DNA of 64,000 nt from Mycolicibacterium confluentis (GTDB taxonomy: Bacteria; Actinomycetota; Actinomycetes; Mycobacteriales; Mycobacteriaceae), in contig NZ_AP022612.1 in the NCBI RefSeq assembly GCF_010729895.1, positions 682,001-746,000 of the forward strand. The letters run 5' to 3'. Positions 1-10,125 of this stretch are shown one piece after another. The notes under the pieces were generated by a model. It worked only from the letters and a program-made list of their open reading frames with translations. It ran no database searches and was not told where the DNA came from. The translations under genes were made by a program, and so were the position numbers. How positions within the stretch are numbered: position 1 is the stretch's first letter; every line of letters starts with the position of its first letter.

Positions 1-505
1 CGCCCAACGCGGCGTCCACACCCTGCTGGGCGCCGGCGGTCAGCGCCACATCCCGGGGTGCGACGTCGATGCCGCGCTCCAGCAGATAGGTGGCGACGGC
101 GGCGCGGTCCCGTTCGCGGCCCTCCGGGGGTGGTTGCAGTAGCAGTGCGCCGAGATCACCCTCGCTCGACAAGTCCCGCAACGCATTTCGCAGCAGGTCG
201 TTCTGTTCGGCGGCCAGCGGCTGATTGAACGACAGATCGGCGACGCGGCTGCCGCGTGGCAGGCGGCGCGGTTCGAGGCCGGAGAACCCGCTCCGGTCGC
301 GGACGAACGTCCCGCGGCCCGGCTCGCCCACCACCAGCCCTGCCGCGGCCAGGTCGCGGTAGACCTTGGTGGCCGTCGCCAGCGCGATTCCGTAGGTGTG
401 GGCCAGCTCGCGATGGGTCGGCAGCCGGGCGCCCGCGGGCAGGGTGCCCTCGCGGATCCGGCGGGCGAGGTCGTCGGCGACGACTGAGGAGCGCTGCGGC
501 CTCAT
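1..505 (-). CDS. MocR-type GntR/aminotransferase regulator (N-terminal part)
   Basis: The gene runs off the left edge; 168 codons are visible. It begins MRPQRSSVVADDLARRIREG at the ATG 503-505. Residues about 5-70 are a GntR winged helix, with the recognition segment LPTHRELAHTYGIALATATK followed by the wing GEPGRGTFV. After a short linker the start of a fold-type I aminotransferase domain follows, ending in LTAGAQQGVDAALG. This order defines the MocR/PdxR subfamily, whose members bind PLP and usually control vitamin B6, GABA, amino-acid or transport genes. It is divergent from the thioesterase at 592 and shares an 86-bp intergenic region that could hold its operator. Its ligand cannot be told from the part present. 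Confidence 0.85.
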   Translation of the reverse strand, partial: MRPQRSSVVADDLARRIREGTLPAGARLPTHRELAHTYGIALATATKVYRDLAAAGLVVGEPGRGTFVRDRSGFSGLEPRRLPRGSRVADLSFNQPLAAEQNDLLRNALRDLSSEGDLGALLLQPPPEGRERDRAAVATYLLERGIDVAPRDVALTAGAQQGVDAALG

Positions 506-511
506 GCGTCC

Positions 512-544
512 CAATGTATCTATGACAATGTGTTGATTGCATCA
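512..544. promoter_or_regulatory. Possible MocR operator in divergent intergenic region
   Basis: Between the MocR start and the thioesterase there is a direct repeat CAATGT at 512-517 and 526-531 (14-bp step), followed by a small inverted repeat TGAT-TGC-ATCA at 534-544. MocR regulators commonly bind direct repeats in such divergent regions. The assignment is inference from position. Confidence 0.35.
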
Positions 545-591
545 GTTTCGGCTTCGTAGGGTCGCCACGCAACGCGATTCGAGGAGGCCTG

Positions 592-2464
<1,873 letters not shown>

Positions 2465-2483
2465 GCGGTAGCGTGGGCAACTG

Positions 2484-3206
2484 ATGTCCGACGCGAAGCG
2501 GCCCGACCCGAAAAGACGGTCACCGACCTCACGGCCCGGTGCCGCGGGACGGGCGGGAGCATCGGGTCGCGGCACTGCGCGTAAGAAGCCTGCGGCGACG
2601 TCGCCGACATCCGCGCGCAGGGAACCCCGCAAAGACCTCCGTAAGGACACGAGTGAGCCCGATGCCAGCACTGAGGCACTCGAGCCGATCCGGCAGTCGA
2701 TCGCTGGATCGGCCGAGCAGTCCTCCGAGCAGCGCATGGGCTTCACCGCGCGCCGCGCGGCGATCCTCGCGGTGGTGGTCTGCGTGCTGACCCTGACCAT
2801 TGCCGGGCCCGTGCGGACCTACTTCGCGCAGCGCACCGAGATGCAGCAATTGGCGGCCAGTCGGCAGGCCCTCGAGGCGCAGATCGCGGAGTTGCAGCAG
2901 CAGAAGGACAAGCTGGGGGACCCGGCGTACATCGCCGCGCAGGCCCGCGAGAGGTTGGGCTTCGTGATGCCAGGCGACATTCCGTACCAGGTGCAACTGC
3001 CGCCTGGTGCGGTGGTGACCGACGGTCCCGGCGAGGCGCCGGAGGCGGTCAGCAACACCGACCCGTGGTACACGTCGCTGTGGAAGACCATCGCCGACGA
3101 ACCGCACGGCGCGCCACCGCCGCTGATGCCACCGCCGCCTCCCGCGGTCATCCCGGGCGAGGTTCCGCCTCCGCCCCCGGCAGATCCGAGCACCCCCGGT
3201 GGTTGA
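2484..3206 (+). CDS. ftsB: FtsB/DivIC-like septum formation initiator
   Basis: A 240-residue bitopic membrane protein. Residues 1-90 are a basic, disordered cytoplasmic tail rich in Arg, Pro and Ser; 92-110 form one membrane helix; 112-145 are a coiled coil (QQLAASRQALEAQIAELQQQ); then comes the DivIC signature DPAYIAAQARERLGFVMPGD at 146-165. The C-terminal tail (211-236) is proline rich. In mycobacteria the homologue partners FtsL and FtsQ in the divisome. The gene sits between eno and a DUF501 gene, as in other actinobacteria, and its end overlaps the next start by 8 bp. The long basic N-tail is typical of mycobacterial versions. Confidence 0.9.
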   Translation: MSDAKRPDPKRRSPTSRPGAAGRAGASGRGTARKKPAATSPTSARREPRKDLRKDTSEPDASTEALEPIRQSIAGSAEQSSEQRMGFTARRAAILAVVVCVLTLTIAGPVRTYFAQRTEMQQLAASRQALEAQIAELQQQKDKLGDPAYIAAQARERLGFVMPGDIPYQVQLPPGAVVTDGPGEAPEAVSNTDPWYTSLWKTIADEPHGAPPPLMPPPPPAVIPGEVPPPPPADPSTPGG

Positions 3207-3690
3207 TCCAGACGATTTGGCAGCGGTCGAAGCGCAACTCGGGCGCACGCCGCGCGGTGTGCTGGAGATCGCCTACCGCTGTCCCAACGGTGAGCCCGCT
3301 GTGGTCAAGACCGCGCCCAAACTTCCTGACGGAACACCGTTTCCGACGCTGTACTACCTGACGCACCCCGCGCTGACGGCGGCTGCGAGCAGGTTGGAGT
3401 CCTCGGGGCTGATGAAGGACATGACCGACCGCCTCGAACAGGATGCGGAGTTGGCCGCGGCCTATCGGCGGGCGCATGAGAGCTACCTGGCCGAACGTGA
3501 TGCCATCGAATCCCTGGGCACGACGTTCACCGGGGGTGGCATGCCCGACCGGGTGAAGTGCCTGCACGTGGTGATAGCGCACTCGTTGGCCAAGGGGCCG
3601 GGCGTCAACCCGTTCGGGGATGAGGCGCTGGCGATCCTCGCGCAGGAACCGGGGATGGCAGGGATTCTCGAGAAGGAGCGGTGGGCATGA
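3199..3690 (+). CDS. DUF501 family protein
   Basis: A 163-residue conserved actinobacterial protein of the DUF501 family (Rv1025-like), function unknown. It starts at GTG 3199, inside the last codons of the FtsB-like gene, and ends in the ATGA overlap with ppx, so the three genes are probably translationally coupled. Conserved features are GRTPRGVLEIAYRC near the N-terminus, the core PTLYYLTHPALTAAASRLES, and the C-terminal segment DRVKCLHVVIAHSLAKGPG, which contains a Cys and two His that could bind a ligand or metal. Its fixed place between a divisome gene and an exopolyphosphatase gene is known in the phylum; the reason is not. Confidence 0.9.
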   Translation: MVDPDDLAAVEAQLGRTPRGVLEIAYRCPNGEPAVVKTAPKLPDGTPFPTLYYLTHPALTAAASRLESSGLMKDMTDRLEQDAELAAAYRRAHESYLAERDAIESLGTTFTGGGMPDRVKCLHVVIAHSLAKGPGVNPFGDEALAILAQEPGMAGILEKERWA

Positions 3691-4634
3691 CCCGGTTGGC
3701 GGGGATCGACTGTGGCACGAACTCGATCCGACTGCTGATCTCGGACGTGTCCGCCGACGGCAGCATGACCGACGTACACCGCGAGATGCGGATCGTGCGG
3801 TTGGGGCAGGGTGTCGACGCGACGGGAAAGTTCGACCCAGAGGCCATCGAGCGGACCCGCGTTGCGCTGGCCGATTACGCGGAGCTGTTGTACGCCAACG
3901 ACGTCCGGGGCGTGCGCATGGTGGCGACGTCGGCCACCCGCGACGCGGCCAACCGTGACGAATTCTTCGCGATGACGTCTGACGTCCTCGGCGCGGTGCT
4001 GCCCGGCGCGATTGCCGAGGTGATCACGGGCGCCGAGGAGGCCGAACTGTCCTTCCTGGGTGCGGTGGGCGAATTAGACGAGGCCGCAGGACCTTTCGTC
4101 GTGGTGGACCTCGGTGGCGGCTCCACCGAGGTGGTGTTGGGGTCGCAGGGTGTGCAGGCGTCGTTCTCGGCCGACATCGGCTGCGTGCGGCTCACTGAGC
4201 GCTGCCTGCACAGCGACCCGCCGACCCAGGCTGAGGTGACGGCCGCACGTGACGTGGTGCGGGAGCGCCTGTCTGAGGCGTTGGACGCGGTGCCGGTGCA
4301 GCACGCCAAGTCCTGGGTGGGCGTCGCGGGCACCTTCACCACAATCGCGGCCTTGGCCCGGCGGATGACGACGTACGACTCCGACGCCATCCATCTGTCG
4401 AAGGTCGGCTTCGGCGACCTCCTGCCGGTGTGTGACGAGTTGATCGCCATGACGCGTAAGCAGCGCGCGGCGCTGGGGCCCATGCACGAAGGGCGGGTCG
4501 ACGTCATCGGCGGCGGTGCGATCGTCGTCGAGGAATTGGCACGTGAGCTGGGAGAACGGGCCGGCATCAACACGCTCACCGTCAGCGAGCACGACATCCT
4601 CGACGGAATCGTGCTTTCGATCCTGCCTGGGTGA
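3687..4634 (+). CDS. ppx2: Exopolyphosphatase / pppGpp phosphatase (Ppx/GppA family)
   Basis: A 315-residue member of the ASKHA fold Ppx/GppA family, hydrolysing terminal phosphates of polyphosphate and/or the 5'-gamma phosphate of pppGpp. The phosphate-1 loop is GIDCGTNSIRLLISD near the N-terminus; the phosphate-2 loop is VVVDLGGGSTEVV near residue 140; the C-terminal part has HEGRVDVIGGGAIV. It is the short two-domain form, lacking the C-terminal HD extension of E. coli enzymes, as expected for mycobacterial Ppx1/Ppx2. ATG 3687 overlaps the DUF501 stop (ATGA) behind AAGGAGCGG; a GTG six bases upstream is less likely. The symbol rests on synteny with Rv1026. Confidence 0.92.
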   Translation: MTRLAGIDCGTNSIRLLISDVSADGSMTDVHREMRIVRLGQGVDATGKFDPEAIERTRVALADYAELLYANDVRGVRMVATSATRDAANRDEFFAMTSDVLGAVLPGAIAEVITGAEEAELSFLGAVGELDEAAGPFVVVDLGGGSTEVVLGSQGVQASFSADIGCVRLTERCLHSDPPTQAEVTAARDVVRERLSEALDAVPVQHAKSWVGVAGTFTTIAALARRMTTYDSDAIHLSKVGFGDLLPVCDELIAMTRKQRAALGPMHEGRVDVIGGGAIVVEELARELGERAGINTLTVSEHDILDGIVLSILPG

Positions 4635-5155
4635 TGCGTCGACTGGTGGCTCTGCTGCTGGCCGCTGTCGTGGTGGTCGGGGTGGCGGGGTACCCGGTCT
4701 TCGTCTCCCCGCAGGTGGACGACGTACGGGCGGCCGACGCGATCCTGGTGGTCGGCGGCGACGGACCTGAGGCGCGGGTACGGCACGGCCTGGATCTGGC
4801 CCGGCAGGGCTGGGCGCGACACGTCGTGCTGTCCAGCCCGGGTGGTCAGGTCGCGAAGTACTGCTCTCTGGATGATCCGGCGTTCACGGTGGAGTGCTTC
4901 GATCCCAAGCCCCGCAGCACGCTCGGTGAAGCCCGCGAACTCGGCCGGCTGGCTAAGGAAAGAGGTTGGCGCACAGTCATTGTGGTCACCTATCCGCCGC
5001 ACATTTCACGGGCCCGCTTCATCATGGACAAGTGCTTTGATGGCGAGTTGATCATGTCTGCCGCACCGCTGGACCTGTCGGTGCCGTACTGGGCGTGGAT
5101 GTACGTCTATCAGAGCGCCGGTTACGCCAAGGCGTTCCTGCAGTCCGGTTGTTAG
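4634..5155 (+). CDS. YdcF/SanA-like DUF218 membrane-anchored protein
   Basis: A 173-residue DUF218 (ElyC/SanA/YdcF) protein. Residues 1-20 are a hydrophobic signal anchor (LVALLLAAVVVVGVAGYPVF), so the domain probably lies outside the membrane. The DUF218 Rossmann-like core starts with ADAILVVGGDGPEARVRHGL and includes HVVLSSPG, then PRSTLGEARELGRLA and VVTYPPHISRARFIMDKCF. Family members are linked to envelope integrity, but no reaction is firmly known. The ATG at 4634 shares one base with the ppx stop (TGATG); a GTG at 4631 is an alternative. It ends the eno operon and converges on the DeoR regulator. Confidence 0.82.
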   Translation: MRRLVALLLAAVVVVGVAGYPVFVSPQVDDVRAADAILVVGGDGPEARVRHGLDLARQGWARHVVLSSPGGQVAKYCSLDDPAFTVECFDPKPRSTLGEARELGRLAKERGWRTVIVVTYPPHISRARFIMDKCFDGELIMSAAPLDLSVPYWAWMYVYQSAGYAKAFLQSGC

Positions 5156-5188
5156 GGCGGCAGCGGTTCACCGCGGGCACTGCCCCGG

Positions 5189-6001
5189 TTACGGCTGATC
5201 GGCCGAATCATTCGCGCCGGCTGGCGGTTTCGCGACTATCACCTCGACCCGTTGGTCACGAAGGCGTTCACGCCACTGCTCGTCACACTCGTTGGTGATC
5301 AGAATGTCCACGTCCGACCACCCCAATGTCCCGGCGATCGCCCGCTGCCCGATCTTCGACTTGTCGGCCAGTACGACGACTCGGCGAGCCTGTTTGGCCA
5401 TCGCCGCCGCGATCTCCGCGTCCTGCAGGCTGTTGGACCGCACTCCGAGATCCAGGTCTGCACCGTCGCAACTGATGAACGTGATGTCCACGCTGAGTTG
5501 GGATATGGCCGCGGCGGCCAATGGACCGCTGGTCCCGAACGATGATGCACGAAGTGCGCCGCCGATCACGATCACCTCGAACGACGCGACGCTGGCCAGT
5601 CGTTCTCCGATGTTCAGACCGTTTGTGGCGATCCACAGCGAGGGTGCCCGGGCGGCGAGTTCCTCGGCAAGTGCAAGAGTGGTGCTGCCGTCGTTGAGCA
5701 GGATCGAGGTGCGGTTCGTGACCAGGGTGGCGGCCGCGAGCGCGATGGCGCCCTTCTCGCGAGCGTTGCGTCGCCGTCGAAGGTCGAAGGCCTCGTCGAG
5801 CGTGCTGGACACGGCAACCGGGGATGCCCCGCCGCGCACCCGTTTGAGCAGTCCTTGACGCTCAAGCAGCGTCAGGTCACGACGAATGGTCGGGGGACTG
5901 GCGCCCGTGGCACGCTGCATCTCGTCCAACGAGGCGAACTGCTGCCGAGAGAGCAGTTCGAGCAGCAGGGCGTGGCGCTCCTCGGCATGTCTCTCCGGCA
6001 C
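5189..6001 (-). CDS. DeoR/GlpR-family transcriptional repressor
   Basis: A 270-residue DeoR-family regulator. The N-terminal helix-turn-helix is ASLDEMQRATGASPPTIRRD plus LTLLERQGLLKRVRGGA (about residues 23-60); the rest is the DeoRC sugar-phosphate sensor domain with LNDGSTTLALAEEL, IVIGGALR and FISCDGADLDLGV, and the phosphate-binding ADKSKIG near the end. Family members are released from DNA by a phosphorylated sugar or glycerol 3-phosphate. It is divergent from the FGGY kinase operon, and a 15-bp-arm inverted repeat lies between them, so it very likely represses that operon and itself. Confidence 0.92.
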   Translation of the reverse strand: MPERHAEERHALLLELLSRQQFASLDEMQRATGASPPTIRRDLTLLERQGLLKRVRGGASPVAVSSTLDEAFDLRRRRNAREKGAIALAAATLVTNRTSILLNDGSTTLALAEELAARAPSLWIATNGLNIGERLASVASFEVIVIGGALRASSFGTSGPLAAAAISQLSVDITFISCDGADLDLGVRSNSLQDAEIAAAMAKQARRVVVLADKSKIGQRAIAGTLGWSDVDILITNECDEQWRERLRDQRVEVIVAKPPAGANDSADQP

Positions 6002-6020
6002 GGGTTCACATCCTAATAAC

Positions 6021-6065
6021 GATCACAAGCGATCATGTTGTTGCTTGAATTGATCGATTGTGATT
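6021..6065. promoter_or_regulatory. Operator for the DeoR/GlpR-like repressor
   Basis: Two 15-nt arms, GATCACAAGCGATCA at 6021-6035 and TGATCGATTGTGATT at 6051-6065, form an inverted repeat matching at 13 of 15 positions with a 15-nt spacer. Each arm is itself built around a TGATCG/CACAA half-site. It lies 19 bp upstream of the repressor start and 35 bp upstream of the kinase start, the right place to control both. Confidence 0.72.
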
Positions 6066-6100
6066 CTATCGTCCGGTCGTCATCCGTTTGGAGGTGGGAA

Positions 6101-7663
6101 ATGACCACGCCGCTGGTCCCGCGCAGGTCCGCGGTCCGCGTGTGGGCGGGTGTCGATCAGGGCACCACGAGCACTCGCACCAACCTGTACGACGACGACG
6201 GTCGCTGCGTCGCGACGGCGAGTCGGCCCTCGGTGACCACCCACCCGAACCCGGGCTGGGATGAGCAGGACGGCAATGCCCTGGTGACCGCGATCGAGGA
6301 GACGGTGCGCGAAGCCGTCGCCTCGGTTCCCGGTGCCGAACTCGCCGGGATCGGCTTGGCGAACCAGGGCGAGTCGATCATCGCTTTCAACCGGCGCACC
6401 GGGGAACCGCTGTCCAAGGCGATCCTCTGGTCTGATCGGCGGGCCGGGACAGTCGTGGACCGCATCGCCGCGACCCCCGCGGCCGCCGGCATCGAGGAGA
6501 TCACCGGCCTCCGTCTCGACCCCTACTATTCCGCCGCGCGGATCGCATGGATGCTGCTCAATCTGCCGGAGGTGGCCGCCGCGGCCGCGGACGGCACGCT
6601 GGCGATCAGCACCCTGGATGCGTTCTACATCCACAGGTTGGCCCACGGCGCCTATGTCACCGACCCGTCGACGGGAAGCCGCACCCAGTTGATGTCGCTG
6701 GACGACTTGCAGTTCGACGCGCAGGTCGCGGCGGCGTTCGGCATCGACGTGGAACTGCTGCCGCGCATGGTCGACACCGTGTTCACCGAGCCGCTGCCGA
6801 CCACACTGGGCGCACCGCTGTACGCGAGTGCGGCCGACCAGTTGGCCGCGCTGGCGGCATTGGGGGCGATCTCGCCGGGCGACACCAAGATGACTTACGG
6901 CACGGGCTGTTTCATCGACACCAACGTCGGCCCCGCTCCTCGACGTCCGGGTCACGGGTTGATGTCCACCTATGGCTGGACGGTGCCCGGTGAGCCCAAG
7001 GCGTGGGCGATCGAGGGCGGCGTGTTCAGCGCCGCCACCGCCGTCGACTGGCTGGTGCGCCTCGGTCTCGCCGACAGCGCCTCACACGTCGCGGAGCTCG
7101 CGGCGTCCAGCGAAGCGGCGACGGACTCGGGTCTGCGCATGCAGCACCCGCTGTTCCTGCCCAGCTTCACCGGCGTGGGTGCGCCGTGGTGGCGTGCCGA
7201 CGCGGCCGGCGTATTGAACGGCCTGCGGGCTTCCACCGACAGGTTTGACATCGCCTACGCCGTGCTCGACGGCATTGCCCACCGGGTCGCCGATGTGATC
7301 GATGCCGTGGATGCCGAACTCGGGGCACCGGCGGCCTTGCGCGCGGACGGCGGCCTGAGCAGAAACCGAGTGCTCATGCAGCGCCAAGCCGACCTGTGCG
7401 GGCGCCCAGTCGCCATCGCCGACCACCACGACAACACCGCCGCGGGCGCTGCCGGTCTGGCCGCCATCGGCGCAGGCGAACTGGACTTGGCGGGATTGGC
7501 CGCACGGGTGAAGTTCACCCACACCGTCGAACCCACGCTGCCCGAATCGCAGCGTGCCCTGGAGCGGGAGCGCTGGCGTGAATTCGTGGAATCCACCACC
7601 AGTTTGGAGCCGTCGGCGTTGATCGATGCCGCTCACCGACGGATCGACGAACGGAAGCAATGA
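6101..7663 (+). CDS. FGGY-family carbohydrate kinase (glycerol-kinase-like)
   Basis: A 520-residue FGGY kinase that transfers phosphate from ATP to a polyol or sugar. The phosphate-1 loop is GVDQGTTSTRTNLYD (residues 17-31) and the ATP site includes TYGTGCF and the adenosine motif LRADGGLSRNRVLMQ. It resembles GlpK: SDRRAG, LDPYYSAARIAWML and ADQLAAL keep the counterparts of the glycerol-binding Tyr and Asp. The GlpK NQRE motif, whose Arg and Glu contact glycerol, is here NQGE (88-91), so the Arg is lost and the substrate may not be glycerol. The start at 6101 follows GGAGG at 6090-6094; an upstream in-frame ATG at 6035 lies in the operator. It overlaps the next gene by ATGA. Confidence 0.9.
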   Translation: MTTPLVPRRSAVRVWAGVDQGTTSTRTNLYDDDGRCVATASRPSVTTHPNPGWDEQDGNALVTAIEETVREAVASVPGAELAGIGLANQGESIIAFNRRTGEPLSKAILWSDRRAGTVVDRIAATPAAAGIEEITGLRLDPYYSAARIAWMLLNLPEVAAAAADGTLAISTLDAFYIHRLAHGAYVTDPSTGSRTQLMSLDDLQFDAQVAAAFGIDVELLPRMVDTVFTEPLPTTLGAPLYASAADQLAALAALGAISPGDTKMTYGTGCFIDTNVGPAPRRPGHGLMSTYGWTVPGEPKAWAIEGGVFSAATAVDWLVRLGLADSASHVAELAASSEAATDSGLRMQHPLFLPSFTGVGAPWWRADAAGVLNGLRASTDRFDIAYAVLDGIAHRVADVIDAVDAELGAPAALRADGGLSRNRVLMQRQADLCGRPVAIADHHDNTAAGAAGLAAIGAGELDLAGLAARVKFTHTVEPTLPESQRALERERWREFVESTTSLEPSALIDAAHRRIDERKQ

Positions 7664-9117
7664 GTTCACGTAGCTACGACATCGCCGTGATCGGTGCAGG
7701 TGTCATCGGGGCCGCGATCGCCGCGCAACTGTCGCGGTACGCAGTGCGCGTGGTGTGGTTCGAGGCCGCCCACGACGTCGCGGAAGGTGCCAGCAAGGCG
7801 AACTCGGCGATCGCCTGCACCGGGTTCGACATGGCCCCGGGAAGTTTGGAATCCGACCTGATTCTGCAGACCAACCCACAGTGGGAGAACATCTGTCGCG
7901 CACTGGACGTGCCGCTCCGGCGGATCGGGGCACTCTCACTGGCCTTCGACGACGGCGACTCGGACTCGCTGCGCAATCTGCTCAACCAGGCACGCGAGGC
8001 AGGCATCGAGGCCGAACTGATCGCCGGTGATGCGCTGCGGCGTGAAGCGCGCACCGCCGCCCCCAGCGCGATCGAGGCCCTGCACGTCCCCCGCGAAGGC
8101 ATCATCGATCCGATCAGGCTTACGGTCGGGCTGGCGAAGCTGGCCGTGCTCAACGGAGTCGAACTTCGCTGCTCGACCCCGGTGACGGGCTTCCGGCACC
8201 ACCCATCCGGGGCGATCAGCCACGTCGTCACACCCACGGGCGCCACTGCGGTGGGCGCAGTGGTCAACGCCGCTGGTGTGAACGCCGACCTGATCACCGA
8301 CGCTGCCGTCGCGGAACCGTTCACGATGTGGCCCCGCAAGGGCCAGTTCCTGCTGCTCGACCGCGCGGTGGGTCACCTGGTGCCCAAGATCATGTGCACC
8401 GCGCCGACGCCGCACACCCGCGGAATCTACGCGGTGCCGACCACCAACCGGACGGTCCTCGTCGGCCCCACCGCTGTCGACGGTGACGACCGGGGTGACA
8501 AGACCACCGACGGTGACACGCTGGACGCGGTATGGGCCCGAGCCGAGCGTCTGCTCCCCGAGGGGGTGGAACGCCGTCACGTCACCAAGACATTCTCAGG
8601 GCTGCGTCCCGCCAGCGACCGCACCTACCGCATCGAGGTGTCCGCCAAGGTGCCGAATCTGGTGCACGCGGCAGGCATCCGGTCGACCGGAGTGTCCGCC
8701 GCACCCGGGGTGGCCTCGTACGTCGCGGACCTGATCGGTGCGGAGGTCATGGAGTTGCCGGTGAAATCGTCGGTGCGTGAATCCATTCCGGTGATTCCGC
8801 GGTTGGCCGAGATCGACACTGACGTGGCCGCGACCGCGTTCACCGCGCGTCCCGGTGCCGCACCGGATGAGCATCCGATCGTGGTGTGTGCGTGTGAGCA
8901 TGTGACCGCGGCGGAGATTGCGGCGGAATGCCGTGGACCCGTCCCGGCCACGTCGCTCGACGGGGTGCGCAAGCGCACCCGAGCGACGGCAGGCCGCTGC
9001 CAGGGGGCCTACTGCTCGGTGGGCGTGAGCTTCATCCTGTCGGCGGCCACCGGTGATCAACCCGGTGAAGTGCGCCACGGCGAACCCGGATCGCACTGGG
9101 AGACCCCGGTCCGATGA
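7660..9117 (+). CDS. GlpA-like FAD oxidoreductase with C-terminal [2Fe-2S] BFD-like domain
   Basis: A 485-residue flavoprotein. The N-terminus has the FAD dinucleotide-binding motif AVIGAGVIGAAIAAQLSR, followed by a DAO-type substrate domain (EGIIDPIRLTVGLAKLAV, GLRPASDRTYRIEV). The C-terminal 75 residues are a bacterioferritin-associated ferredoxin-like domain with C410-x-C412 and C447-x4-C452, expected to hold a [2Fe-2S] cluster. This architecture is that of anaerobic glycerol-3-phosphate dehydrogenase subunit A and related dehydrogenases. It starts in an ATGA overlap with the kinase and ends in an ATGA overlap with the next FAD gene, so the product of the kinase is the likely substrate. 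Confidence 0.9.
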   Translation: MSSRSYDIAVIGAGVIGAAIAAQLSRYAVRVVWFEAAHDVAEGASKANSAIACTGFDMAPGSLESDLILQTNPQWENICRALDVPLRRIGALSLAFDDGDSDSLRNLLNQAREAGIEAELIAGDALRREARTAAPSAIEALHVPREGIIDPIRLTVGLAKLAVLNGVELRCSTPVTGFRHHPSGAISHVVTPTGATAVGAVVNAAGVNADLITDAAVAEPFTMWPRKGQFLLLDRAVGHLVPKIMCTAPTPHTRGIYAVPTTNRTVLVGPTAVDGDDRGDKTTDGDTLDAVWARAERLLPEGVERRHVTKTFSGLRPASDRTYRIEVSAKVPNLVHAAGIRSTGVSAAPGVASYVADLIGAEVMELPVKSSVRESIPVIPRLAEIDTDVAATAFTARPGAAPDEHPIVVCACEHVTAAEIAAECRGPVPATSLDGVRKRTRATAGRCQGAYCSVGVSFILSAATGDQPGEVRHGEPGSHWETPVR

Positions 9118-9899
9118 GCACCCGACCCCACATCGCCATCGCCGGATCCGGACTGGCCGGTCTGCACACCGCGGCGCAGTTGGCCCCGTCGGCCGACGTC
9201 ACCGTCTACGAACGACTGCCCGTCGCCGGCGGCGAGCATTGGGAGGATCCATCACACGCTCGCCTGATCACCGACGCGCAGCAGCTCGGTGTGCGGTTCG
9301 CCCCCGGTACCCAGGTGATCCGCTGGGAGGGCGACCGGCTCCTGGCCGTCGGCACGTTCGGCGGGATCGTCGCCGCGGACGCGTTCGTCGTCGCCACCGG
9401 GCACCGGCCCCCGACTCGTGCGGAGCTGCGCATCGACGGGGATCGCTGCGCCGGCGTCGTGCCCGCGACCCTGGCGCTGCATCTGCTGCAGCAGCGCGTC
9501 CGGCTCGGGACCGACGTCGTCATCGCCGGCGACGCGCCCTGGGCCAAGGAGTGCATCGAGCTCATGACGGGCGCGTCGGTGCGGTGGCTCGGCGCGCAGG
9601 GGCGACCGGCAGCGCGGGTCACCGCCACCCACGGCATGCCGCGGATCACCGGCGTCACCGTGGTCGACGGCCAGGATGTCGAGGAGATCGCCTGTGACTG
9701 CCTGATTCTCGCGGGCCCGCCACTGCCGTACCGCAACGTCGACGGCGCGATCCTCGATGACGCCCCCGTGGTCTTCGCGCAGGGGGCCGACGACCATGCC
9801 CTGGTCGGGCAGCGTGCAGCACGTGCGGCGCTCGACTTGGCCCAGAACGAATTCCGCACACGCATCGCCGTGGAACCCAGGATTGGACGACCGCTGTGA
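9114..9899 (+). CDS. GlpB/HcnB-like FAD-dependent oxidoreductase subunit
   Basis: A 261-residue pyridine nucleotide-disulfide oxidoreductase-type flavoprotein, shorter than stand-alone enzymes. It has IAIAGSGLAGLHTAAQL at the N-terminus, FVVATGHRPPTRAELRIDG in the middle and a C-terminal FAD contact region (APVVFAQGADDHALVGQRAA). Start and end overlap its neighbours by four bases. With the preceding GlpA-like protein it probably forms a two-flavin complex passing electrons from the oxidised polyol phosphate to another acceptor. A second dinucleotide motif near residue 135 (VVIAGDAPWAKECIELM) is degenerate, so NAD(P)H use is doubtful. Confidence 0.82.
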   Translation: MSTRPHIAIAGSGLAGLHTAAQLAPSADVTVYERLPVAGGEHWEDPSHARLITDAQQLGVRFAPGTQVIRWEGDRLLAVGTFGGIVAADAFVVATGHRPPTRAELRIDGDRCAGVVPATLALHLLQQRVRLGTDVVIAGDAPWAKECIELMTGASVRWLGAQGRPAARVTATHGMPRITGVTVVDGQDVEEIACDCLILAGPPLPYRNVDGAILDDAPVVFAQGADDHALVGQRAARAALDLAQNEFRTRIAVEPRIGRPL

Positions 9900-10108
9900 A
9901 AGTCACGTCACCCGTAGGCGAGTTCCCCTTCGAGTTCGAACGCATTCGGTTCAGGGGGACGCGCATCGTCGCCGAGGGCCGGATGGGCACGTGGCCGGCT
10001 CGCATCGAGGCGGGGGTGTCGGACATTCCCGCACCGATCCGTGCCACCGGCGCCGCCGCAGCCGGTGTCCTGGCTGTCATCGCCGTTAAGCGGCGCCGTC
10101 GCTCCTGA
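9896..10108 (+). CDS. 70-aa membrane-tethered protein of polyol operon
   Basis: A 70-residue protein starting at GTG 9896, overlapping the previous stop. Residues 1-45 are a soluble, beta-rich segment (VTSPVGEFPFEFERIRFRG); residues 48-64 form one hydrophobic helix followed by a positive KRRRRS end, giving a C-terminal tail anchor. I recognise no family. Its tight coupling suggests it could tether the flavoprotein pair to the membrane, in the way GlpC does in anaerobic glycerol-3-phosphate dehydrogenase, but it has no iron-sulfur motif; this is inference. Confidence 0.7.
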   Translation: MKVTSPVGEFPFEFERIRFRGTRIVAEGRMGTWPARIEAGVSDIPAPIRATGAAAAGVLAVIAVKRRRRS

Positions 10109-10125
10109 ACCCCCGGTGGCCTGAC

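Noticed and set aside
5155..5190. Terminator between the convergent ydcF-like and deoR genes
   Set aside because: CGGTTCACCG can pair, but the stem is only three base pairs and has no U-run.
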